Origin: Methanosphaera sp.
GTDB lineage: Archaea > Methanobacteriota > Methanobacteria > Methanobacteriales > Methanobacteriaceae
Length of the DNA: 10,925 nucleotides
NCBI GenBank assembly: GCA_017430835.1
Contig: JAFRMD010000167.1
Coordinates: 1-10,925 of the forward strand
Direction of reading: 5' to 3'
Shown one piece after another: positions 5,964-10,925 of this stretch. Each line of letters starts with the position of its first letter. Within the stretch, counting starts at the first letter, position 1. Under the pieces are notes generated by a model. It did no database searches. It saw nothing but the letters and a program-made list of their open reading frames with translations, and was not told where the DNA came from. A program made the translations under genes and the position numbers.

Positions 5964-6011
5964 TTCATTTCATTTATAAAGAACCCTAATCAAATATTAT
6001 AATATGAAATG
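5960..6011. repeat. Cluster of inverted repeats between the G tract and the operon
   Basis: AGGGTTC (5960-5966) pairs with GAACCCT (5981-5987). CATTTCAT (5966-5973) pairs with ATGAAATG (6004-6011). Between them ATATTATAATAT (5994-6005) is a perfect 12-bp palindrome. The AT-rich part could be a duplex-unwinding element, or it could hold the operon promoter: TTTATAAA at 5973-5980 and the palindrome itself both resemble TATA boxes. Confidence 0.55.
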
Positions 6012-6079
6012 ATTAATTATTTCAAATTATTAGAAAATAAAACATGTTAAACTTTAATAACAAAATAGGAGGTATAAAA

Positions 6080-6481
6080 ATGGCTAAAAAATATAAGAAA
6101 AAATATGCTAAAGAAGTGTTGAAAATAAATGAAAACAACAACATTGATTCAATAATAGAAGTCTTTCAAAGATTCAGCAAAAACTACAATATCATCACAA
6201 CAACATTAGACAGCAACATTCAATACCAGACAAAAAATATGAAAATAACACAGACATACACGAAAACCATACTGAATAGTGATACAAAGGAAATGCTTAA
6301 AAAATTAGAAAACCAGGGAAGAATAACACTGATAATCATAGACAATCTGGATGAAGAAAATGATAAACTCAGAAAAAAAATCAGAAACATCAATAAACTA
6401 GAAAACGTTACAACAAAAACCATCAAACAAAAAGATACCTACAATACCATAGAAGCCATTTTAAAAGGAGAATTGGGATGA
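6080..6481 (+). CDS. Hypothetical protein, first gene of the three-gene operon
   Basis: I do not recognise this 133-residue protein. It starts MAKKYKKKYAKEVLKINENN (very basic), continues with a helix DSIIEVFQRFSKNYNIITTTL and a Thr/Gln-rich middle. A likely beta strand ITLIIIDNLDEEND leads into a charged helix KLRKKIRNINKLENV, and it ends TYNTIEAILKGELG. There is no signal peptide or membrane segment, so it should be cytoplasmic. The start is fixed by AGGAGGT (6067-6073) six bases before ATG 6080; an upstream in-frame ATG at 6044 lacks any ribosome binding site. Its TGA (6479-6481) overlaps the next ATG (6478) as ATGA, so the two are translationally coupled. A role alongside the neighbouring DNA-binding proteins is inference from position only. 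Confidence 0.75.
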   Translation: MAKKYKKKYAKEVLKINENNNIDSIIEVFQRFSKNYNIITTTLDSNIQYQTKNMKITQTYTKTILNSDTKEMLKKLENQGRITLIIIDNLDEENDKLRKKIRNINKLENVTTKTIKQKDTYNTIEAILKGELG

Positions 6482-7494
6482 AGTATAAAAATATTTACAA
6501 AATACAAGACAGGTATCATATAAAAAAGACCATATACAAGAAAACCATACATTATGGAACATTCAAGGATCTGGAATCAGCACTAAATCATAGAAATAAC
6601 CTGATAAAACACAATTGGAAAAAATGCAAAACAACAGGATATCCACCAAGCATCCAATTTCCCAAGTACTGTATCAGGAAAGTTAGTGACGGATACCTGG
6701 TAATCAACAAGAAAGACGGCAACACTTATGGATCCTATAAAAATTACCGGTATGCAACAATTATAAAAAAAATTCTTCCATTCTATGAGGAGGATATTAA
6801 CATAGACCTAATAGAAGAACTCGCATTAAAAGATTTTTACAACAAAATATCATATAACAAGCGAAAAGATAGGTACCACGTGACACATGCAGGCCTAATT
6901 CGAAGCACACATAGAAGACTTACTGATGCATTATATGAAAGAGATTTGATAGTTAAGTATGATGGCGATGAGGAATTAATGTGTGAGGATTCCACAAAAG
7001 TATATGATTATGAAAAAGAGGAACTTCCACCATTTCCCAAGAAAGAGTCAAACATCATAGTCAGGAACACTAAAAAGAACAAATTTCAAGTTGAAAAACA
7101 GATAAGATTACATAAAATAATAATTGGAAGATATCCCAGCAAGGAACTTGCAGTTTTAATCAAAAACTATCTGCAGAAGAACGACTGGAACCTTGAAACA
7201 ATAAAGAAGATAAAAAAAGTAACACAAAATATTCAAAGAAGAAACAGATACATTCACAAAAGACATGGATATTATTATATTGAACACAATGAAGATAAGC
7301 GAAGCGTTGTTTATGCAAGGTATAAGGACATTGAATTAGCACGATTTGTTAGAACGAAACTTGAATCAACACGCTGGAACAGGAAGAAAATTAGAAAATT
7401 TGAAAGGAAATTTTATAGTAAAAGTATTGAAACGAAATTTTATTATGATAAGACGGACTTTTTTAAAGTTGAAAAAAATGAGAATATGATTTAA
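6478..7494 (+). CDS. Protein of five degenerate AP2-like repeats, putative DNA-binding
   Basis: The 338-residue protein is very basic and is built from about five repeats at roughly 5-47, 64-104, 121-161, 190-240 and 254-305. Each has two short strands with Tyr and Ile/Val (YKIQDRYHIKK, YCIRKVSDGYLVI, RYHVTH, NKFQVEKQ, GYYYIEH). Next comes a third strand ending near Tyr-Gly or a variant (HYGTF, TYGSY, IIGRY, VYARY), then a helix of the form E-x-A-x-x-x-R-x-x-L, often ending in Trp (KHNW, KNDW, STRW). A three-strand sheet plus helix with this spacing resembles AP2/integrase-type DNA-binding modules. The repeats have diverged strongly, so the protein is old or fast-evolving. No nuclease or recombinase domain is visible. 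AAGGAGA (6465-6471) is its ribosome binding site and its ATG overlaps the upstream stop. Its likely role is binding or organising DNA of this element; that is inference. Confidence 0.7.
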   Translation: MKYKNIYKIQDRYHIKKTIYKKTIHYGTFKDLESALNHRNNLIKHNWKKCKTTGYPPSIQFPKYCIRKVSDGYLVINKKDGNTYGSYKNYRYATIIKKILPFYEEDINIDLIEELALKDFYNKISYNKRKDRYHVTHAGLIRSTHRRLTDALYERDLIVKYDGDEELMCEDSTKVYDYEKEELPPFPKKESNIIVRNTKKNKFQVEKQIRLHKIIIGRYPSKELAVLIKNYLQKNDWNLETIKKIKKVTQNIQRRNRYIHKRHGYYYIEHNEDKRSVVYARYKDIELARFVRTKLESTRWNRKKIRKFERKFYSKSIETKFYYDKTDFFKVEKNENMI

Positions 7495-7503
7495 GGTGAT
7501 ATT

Positions 7504-8055
7504 ATGTATACATTTGAGAAGAAAATAACTGTAAGAGTAAGTGAAAAACAATTAGCTAAAATAGAAGATTCTGGACTTAATACAAGTGATTTTCTACGAT
7601 GTGCCATTGACAATTTTAATGTTGAAGATGAGAACAGGCTTATCGAGTACCATAACCATTTGCTTAAGGAAATTGAGGAAAACTTGAAAGAACAACAGAA
7701 ATCATTTAGGAAAGAACTTGATGAAAAATACAAAAATCAGGAACATGAGCTTATTTCTGAATTAAAGGAACAGAAAAAAGATTACATTCAAGTTAGCTCT
7801 AAACATCAAAGTGAATTTGCTAAAAGACAAAAGGATAGGGAAAAACTTTTCCGTTCAATTCTTCCAACATTACAAGCATTGAAACAAAATTGTAGATTAT
7901 CTGATCAAAATTTACAATATCAAGCTTCAAGGATAAATGTTACAACAAAGGAATTGAAAGATTGGATTAGAGAAAATAGGGATTTGCTTGATGGGGTTGA
8001 TTATTTGTTTAGAGAAACACAGCATTTATCTCCATTTAACAATAATTTTGACTGA
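7504..8055 (+). CDS. Ribbon-helix-helix / coiled-coil protein with a possible C-terminal HTH
   Basis: The 183-residue protein has three parts. Residues 7-38 (KITVRVSEKQLAKIEDSG, then TSDFLRCAIDNF) match a ribbon-helix-helix domain of the CopG/Arc/MetJ type: a basic strand for the DNA groove and two helices for dimerisation. Residues 45-115 are a charged, heptad-like coiled coil (KEIEENLKEQQKSFRKELDE and on). Residues 131-165 (QYQASRINVTTKELKDWIRE and on) look like a helix-turn-helix. Plasmid copy-control, partition and transcription regulators can be built in this way; I do not recognise a named family. GGTGAT (7495-7500) precedes ATG 7504 and the upstream stop is at 7492-7494, so it is the third gene of the operon. 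It could be the operon's repressor or bind the octamer cluster just downstream; both are inference. Confidence 0.75.
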   Translation: MYTFEKKITVRVSEKQLAKIEDSGLNTSDFLRCAIDNFNVEDENRLIEYHNHLLKEIEENLKEQQKSFRKELDEKYKNQEHELISELKEQKKDYIQVSSKHQSEFAKRQKDREKLFRSILPTLQALKQNCRLSDQNLQYQASRINVTTKELKDWIRENRDLLDGVDYLFRETQHLSPFNNNFD

Positions 8056-8143
8056 CAATCAGTTATCCTAAAAGTGTAAGTTGTAAGACAAATGTATGAC
8101 ATTAACAACAATTAGGAAGTTTGTTATGTCCGACTGTCTTACA
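8051..8143. repeat. Inverted repeats and TGTC/GACA half-sites after the operon
   Basis: ACTGA (8051-8055)/TCAGT (8059-8063) forms a small hairpin over the stop codon of the last operon gene. TGTAAGACA (8082-8090) and TGTCTTACA (8135-8143) form a perfect 9-bp inverted repeat with a 44-base spacer. Within it GACA (8087, 8098) faces TGTC (8127, 8135). The octamers TGTCCGAC (8127-8134) and TGTCTTAC (8135-8142) are tandem. Confidence 0.6.
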
Positions 8144-8302
8144 TTTTTTTCCATGAAAATCTTAAGAAGGATGATGAAAACTGATGAACATTAGAAAATA
8201 GGTAATGAATTTTATTAAGTTTTATCAAAAGGTAGATTATTGTTTTAACTTAAATCAATTATAATGAGCTCATTTGAGTTTTTGATGTGATTAAAGATTT
8301 TT

Positions 8303-8340
8303 TATCTTCGTATTTTGAGTATGAAGATATTTTTATTTTT
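8303..8340 (+). terminator. Hairpin followed by a T-rich run
   Basis: TATCTTCGTA (8303-8312) and TATGAAGATA (8320-8329) pair over nine of ten positions plus a G-T, with a seven-base loop, and T-rich sequence follows at 8330-8340. It is the best intrinsic terminator in the stretch, but it lies 250 bases after the last operon gene. It would therefore give a long 3' untranslated region or end a separate small RNA. Confidence 0.45.
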
Positions 8341-8394
8341 GGGTTTTCGTAATTTCGGTTGCGAAGGTATATCCCCCTTAGTGATTTTATTTCT

Positions 8395-8434
8395 TGTCTG
8401 ACATTAATTTTCTTTTTTTGTCGGACTGTCGGAC
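8395..8434. repeat. TGTCNGAC octamer cluster (iteron-like)
   Basis: TGTCTGACA (8395-8403) is an odd-centred perfect palindrome. TGTCGGAC then occurs twice in direct tandem at 8419-8426 and 8427-8434. The 11-mer GTCSGACTGTC is shared with 8128-8138, 292 bases upstream. Short direct octamers with a shared half-site are typical of replication initiator, partition or integrase binding sites. Confidence 0.5.
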
Positions 8435-8675
8435 GTACAGTATATGGGAGTATACCCTCGCAAAAAACGTAATACTAACTAAATTTATTTTAATACTTAT
8501 TATTAATGTTAATACTACTACTACAACAACAACTTACAATTTTGATTCATTTTAACAAAATGTTTAAAATTATTTTTTGAATATGTGTATGCTATTAAGT
8601 TTATGTTTTTTGTCCATTTGTTATGTTCTTACCTATTTGAACTAAAAAAGTAATATTAAATGATTTATGGTGTTA
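8435..8675. other. Gene-free AT-rich region
   Basis: No gene is seen. It contains a run of CTA/ACA-type trinucleotides (8514-8531), the hairpin CATTTT/AAAATG near 8550-8564 and otherwise simple AT-rich sequence. It separates the octamer cluster from the end of the toxin remnant on the minus strand. Confidence 0.4.
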
Positions 8676-8921
8676 TTATTGTTTATCTTTATGATAAACA
8701 TCTAAAAATAATAATGTATCATTTTGTTCGTCATAAACATAGGATAAACGAAATGGAGAAATATATACTTCGCGTGTACCTTTACGGTTATGTTTCATAG
8801 ATTTACCAACAAGGGGATTACTTATTATTTTCTTTATTTGTTTTTAAACACGAATCTTATAAGAGTTATCTAAGTTAGAAACAGCCTCATGAAACTGGGA
8901 ATCACAGTTAATTGTTACCAT
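8676..8921 (-). pseudogene. RelE/ParE-family toxin interrupted by one in-frame stop codon
   Basis: From ATG 8921 the frame reads MVTINCDSQFHEAVSNLD to codon 25. It meets TAA at codon 26 (8846-8844), then continues in the same frame as KQIKKIISNPLVGKSMKHNR, GTREVYISPFRLSYVYDE and LLFLDVYHKDKQ to TAA 8678-8676. The whole is 81 codons, the usual toxin length, in one frame with no shift. Helix-turn-helix then a basic strand with Arg-x-V-Tyr and a final F-L-D-V-Y-H-K-D-K-Q is the ParE/RelE fold, with the closing HKD seen in many members. The ATG overlaps the end of the antitoxin gene (stop 8917-8915). A single nonsense change (for example CAA or AAA to TAA) would explain the loss, so it may be recent. 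A sequencing error cannot be excluded from one sequence. Confidence 0.7.
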
Positions 8922-9454
8922 TTTTCTAATTCACCTATAAATTCAGATTCGGTTAATGTTGTAAGATTATTTTCATCAATGTTTTTTAGTAAATGTTTCA
9001 CATGTTGTTCATGTTCATAGTCATCTTTAAGAATGTTGTGGTTGAAATACTGTTCATAGTTTTGTAATTTATTATGTATGTCTCTTAATTTTTCATTATA
9101 TTCTGTGTGGGTAATATTTTCTTCTATATGGTAAGAAACCAGTAAATCAAATAATTGTAGTGAAGTTTCCTGTAGTTTTAAACCAAATTTTAAATTGCTT
9201 TGTGTATTGTTTTCATCAATAATATATTTCACGTAGTCATTGACTGTTTTAATTTCGAGTAGTTCATCACATAATTCTCTTGGGTGTTTTGGTAGTTGTC
9301 CATTTTTGATACGAATGGATATATTGTTGATTTGATAGTTTATTTTGTAGTATGAGTCAGAGTTAACTTCGTTTATCAAAGAGTATGATCCCATGTTTGT
9401 AAAAAAATGTGAGATAGTATTATTAAAGGTTTGAAAAGCATTAATATTCCTCAT
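8915..9454 (-). CDS. Long antitoxin-like protein upstream of the broken toxin
   Basis: From ATG 9454 it has 179 residues. The N-terminal part (MRNINAFQTFNNTISHFFTN and on) and the helical middle match nothing I recognise. The last residues, TTLTESEFIGELEKW, fit the toxin-binding tail of RelB-type antitoxins, and the toxin ATG overlaps the stop, the usual antitoxin-toxin gene order. It is more than twice the length of a standard RelB, so it may be an antitoxin with an added regulatory or ligand-binding domain. GGAAAGGT (9471-9464) lies nine bases ahead of ATG 9454. Upstream in-frame ATGs reach 9541 but would translate through the promoter, so they are rejected. The gene is intact although its toxin is broken, as with the 3227 gene. 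Confidence 0.65.
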   Translation of the reverse strand: MRNINAFQTFNNTISHFFTNMGSYSLINEVNSDSYYKINYQINNISIRIKNGQLPKHPRELCDELLEIKTVNDYVKYIIDENNTQSNLKFGLKLQETSLQLFDLLVSYHIEENITHTEYNEKLRDIHNKLQNYEQYFNHNILKDDYEHEQHVKHLLKNIDENNLTTLTESEFIGELEKW

Positions 9455-9485
9455 TGTTCTTTTACCTTTCCTTTTTTTAAAATAA

Positions 9486-9541
9486 TGGTACATATTATTT
9501 ATATAAAAATGAAATATATACTTTATCATTTTCTGGTACAT
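9486..9541 (-). promoter_or_regulatory. Promoter of the long antitoxin gene with flanking direct repeats
   Basis: Two TATA-like boxes are present on the minus strand, GTATATATTT (9519-9510) and TTTATATAAAT (9507-9497). TGGTACAT (plus-strand sense) occurs exactly at 9486-9493 and 9534-9541, bracketing both boxes 48 bases apart. This arrangement parallels the relBE promoter at 4251-4300 and suggests autoregulation. Confidence 0.5.
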
Positions 9542-10087
9542 TACATTGCGGTCACTTTTTTTTAACTTGGGGGGTGCAATAAAAATCGCACTGATTGAAT
9601 GTTTTTTAGCCGTTATTTTATAATACTTTTTTAAATCGTTATACTTGCAATATACAACTTGTAATTTATAAAATAAAAATAATTAACTATTTATATTAAA
9701 AAAAGAATAGATAATAGTATGTACAATGAAATATCTGATTCTTTAAGTAGTAATTGATCATCAGTACAAGTTAAACTTACCAATTGGAGAATTGAATAAC
9801 CAAAAGAAAAAATTGTTAGACGAATGTTAAATAAACTAAGAAAACATTAATGTAAATTAGTAAATTATATTAATCATTAATTAAACAAAAAAAACTGTAT
9901 TAAGTTCATTTTATCTAATGAGTTGTTAAAATGAACAATACTTGATAAAAAAACTCGAAACTAATCATCAAGTCCAAACTAATGATTTAAAGTGTATTAA
10001 AAGTATCACCCAATAATTGGACACTCTACCAATGTATACCGTATGATTAAGATATTGTTTTTATAATGAAGTTCATGTTCAATTACT
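9542..10087. other. Gene-poor region with decayed frames
   Basis: No intact gene is seen. A run of six G (9569-9574) stands between ATTGC (9545-9549) and GCAAT (9576-9580), which can pair. At 9719-9850 a plus-strand frame starts with ATG (MYNEISDSLSSN) and carries two in-frame stops before ending KEKIVRRMLNKLRKH. It could be a dead gene fragment but I cannot name it. The rest is A-rich with short broken frames, perhaps the upstream part of the remnant at 10088-10308. Confidence 0.4.
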
Positions 10088-10308
10088 GACAAAAATGAAA
10101 ATAAAAGACATTGGATATCACCGATAATAAATTAGAAAATTTCAATGGAAATACAATGCCAAAACATGAAAAAAGAAGTTATAGAACAACGTAAGGATTA
10201 TGGAGTGCATTAATGCACAAAAAATATTGATGGATAAAAAGACGAAATGAAGACCTAAAAAATTGACCGTCCCAAATAAAATTATTATACTGTCAGCAAC
10301 AGATATAA
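10088..10308 (+). pseudogene. Decayed protein-coding remnant, possibly a transposase C-terminus
   Basis: Two overlapping frames give DKNENKRHWISPIIN (10088-10129, stopped by TAG), then after a one-base shift NKLENFNGNTMPKHEKRSYR from 10126. This continues through in-frame stops as GLWSALMHKKY, WIKRRNEDLKN and PSQIKLLYCQQQI. The HWISP-to-ENFNG sequence recalls the last acidic residue region of DDE transposases and integrases (often ERFNG), with a basic tail. The match is from memory of the pattern and is weak; what is clear is a hydrophilic, protein-like reading broken by at least one shift and three stops. A perfect 14-bp palindrome GTGCATTAATGCAC (10205-10218) lies inside it. Confidence 0.35.
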
Positions 10309-10375
10309 TAAGTAGAGAGAGAAAGTATGAGATATTTTAATGTGATTAAAATATGAAAAAAGCAGATTTGGTAAT

Positions 10376-10825
10376 ATGGATAAGAATATAATATATCATG
10401 GCAGTAATGTGGAAGTGCCTTTTCCACGTATTCTGCAGAATGGTTTTTATAAGGATTTCGGTTATGGTTTTTACTGCAATACATTTGAAAAGCAAGCAAA
10501 ACGGTGGGCTATGACAAAAAAAGGAGAATCAATTGTAAATTTATATGAATATGTACCAAATTCTAATTTAGACATCCTGAAGTTTAAAGAAATGAGTGAA
10601 GAATGGTTGAATTTCATTGTTAGTTGTCGAAAGGGTATAGAACATAATTATGATATAGTGGAAGGACCTATGGCCGATGATCAAATTTGGAATTTCATTG
10701 AAGGCAACAGTTCGAGAGAAGCATTTTGGGAATTAGTAAAATTCAATTATCCAACACACCAAATTTGCTTCAACACTGAAAAAGCACTTAAAACATTAAC
10801 ATTTAAAGGAAGTGAAATATTATGA
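10376..10825 (+). CDS. DUF3990 domain protein, ADP-ribosyltransferase-like
   Basis: This 149-residue protein covers a whole DUF3990 (PF13151) domain: IIYHGSN (5-11), PRILQNG, KDFGYGFYCNTFEKQAKRWA (26-45), VNLYEYV, NYDIVEGPMADD (91-102), and the closing HQICFNTEKALKTLTFKGSE (128-147). HGS, the DFGxGFY strand-loop and the Q-x-x-F segment are the family hallmarks, and the domain is grouped with ADP-ribosyltransferase folds. In bacteria it is usually found next to a small DUF3791 gene; here such a gene overlaps its 3' end as ATGA at 10822-10825. The pair behaves like a toxin-antitoxin or effector-partner module, but target and activity are not established as far as I know. A TATA-like AGATATAATAAG lies at 10301-10312. 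The ATG at 10376 has only a weak GGTAAT before it, and a 12-codon frame at 10353-10391 overlaps it out of frame. Confidence 0.8.
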   Translation: MDKNIIYHGSNVEVPFPRILQNGFYKDFGYGFYCNTFEKQAKRWAMTKKGESIVNLYEYVPNSNLDILKFKEMSEEWLNFIVSCRKGIEHNYDIVEGPMADDQIWNFIEGNSSREAFWELVKFNYPTHQICFNTEKALKTLTFKGSEIL

Positions 10826-10925
10826 AAAATAAATATTTTCCAGATGAAGATATTAAAATCAATGATTTATACTTTATTTGTTACATGATAGAAAGAGTGG
10901 CAAGACATATAAAACAAAAAAATAA
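10822..10925 (+). CDS. DUF3791-like protein, N-terminal fragment
   Basis: The frame opens at ATG 10822 and is still open at the window end (34 codons visible). It reads MKNKYFPDEDIKINDLYFIC, then YMIERVARHIKQKN. An acidic lead followed by D-L-Y-F-x-C-Y-M-I-E-R-V-A-R is typical of the first helix of DUF3791 proteins (about 70-90 residues), which normally accompany DUF3990 genes. The ATG overlaps the TGA of the upstream gene, so translation is coupled, and AAGGA (10806-10810) lies upstream. It probably is the partner or neutraliser of the DUF3990 protein; this is inferred from the pairing. Confidence 0.65.
   Translation, partial: MKNKYFPDEDIKINDLYFICYMIERVARHIKQKN

Noticed and set aside
6044..6079. 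Upstream start ATG 6044 for the first operon gene
   Set aside because: No ribosome binding site precedes it, whereas AGGAGGT is ideally spaced before ATG 6080.
7160..7733. Minus-strand frames opposite the repeat protein and RHH protein genes
   Set aside because: Each is opposite a clearly coding plus-strand frame with ribosome binding site and operon coupling; their translations are Phe/Ser/Cys-rich and motif-free.
8096..8194. 32-codon plus-strand frame starting ATG 8096
   Set aside because: It has no ribosome binding site, passes through the inverted repeat and octamers, and has no recognisable motif.
1..10925. CRISPR array or tRNA/rRNA genes
   Set aside because: I found no regularly spaced 20-40 base repeats and no cloverleaf or GC-rich RNA-like islands. 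The repeats present are short and irregularly spaced.

Overview
The window is AT-rich DNA from an archaeon, most likely a low-GC methanogen of the Methanobacteriales (a Methanosphaera-like genome would fit; this is inference). The support is a coenzyme F420 hydrogenase/dehydrogenase beta-subunit fragment, a geranylgeranyl reductase for archaeal ether lipids, an Orc1/Cdc6-type ATPase, archaeal TATA boxes in front of genes, poly-T terminators, and ribosome binding sites of the GGAGGTGAT type.

Layout. (1) 1-2845 is ordinary chromosome: the end of an F420 beta-subunit gene (+), a 690-base convergent gap with structured repeats, a YgjP/SprT-like zinc metallopeptidase (-), and an intact digeranylgeranylglycerophospholipid reductase (+). 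(2) 2846-4300 is accessory DNA: the remnant of a STAS-like (DUF4325) gene, an intact antitoxin gene followed by a decayed relE toxin (+), and tail-to-tail with them an intact relB-relE pair (-). (3) 4301-4966 is mostly gene-free and holds a possible broken tail of the next gene. (4) 4967-8434 looks like one unit: a short Orc1/Cdc6-like ATPase (-) and a divergent three-gene operon (+), separated by a region with a 14-bp palindrome, a long G/purine tract (potential G-quadruplex) and AT-rich inverted repeats. The operon encodes a small unknown protein, a protein made of five degenerate AP2-like repeats, and a ribbon-helix-helix/coiled-coil protein. It is followed by a cluster of TGTCSGAC octamers. 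(5) 8676-9541 is another toxin-antitoxin locus (-), with a 179-residue antitoxin-like protein intact and its RelE/ParE-like toxin cut by one stop codon. (6) 9542-10375 is a graveyard containing a decayed, possibly transposase-derived, frame. (7) 10376-10925 is a DUF3990 (ADP-ribosyltransferase-like) gene overlapping the start of a DUF3791-like gene that runs off the end.

The most interesting part is region 4: an origin-like intergenic region between an Orc1/Cdc6 paralogue without its winged helix and an operon of putative DNA-binding proteins. It may be an integrated replicon or an undescribed plasmid- or virus-derived element. The second theme is four toxin-antitoxin-like modules in about 8 kb, two of which have lost the toxin but kept the antitoxin open.
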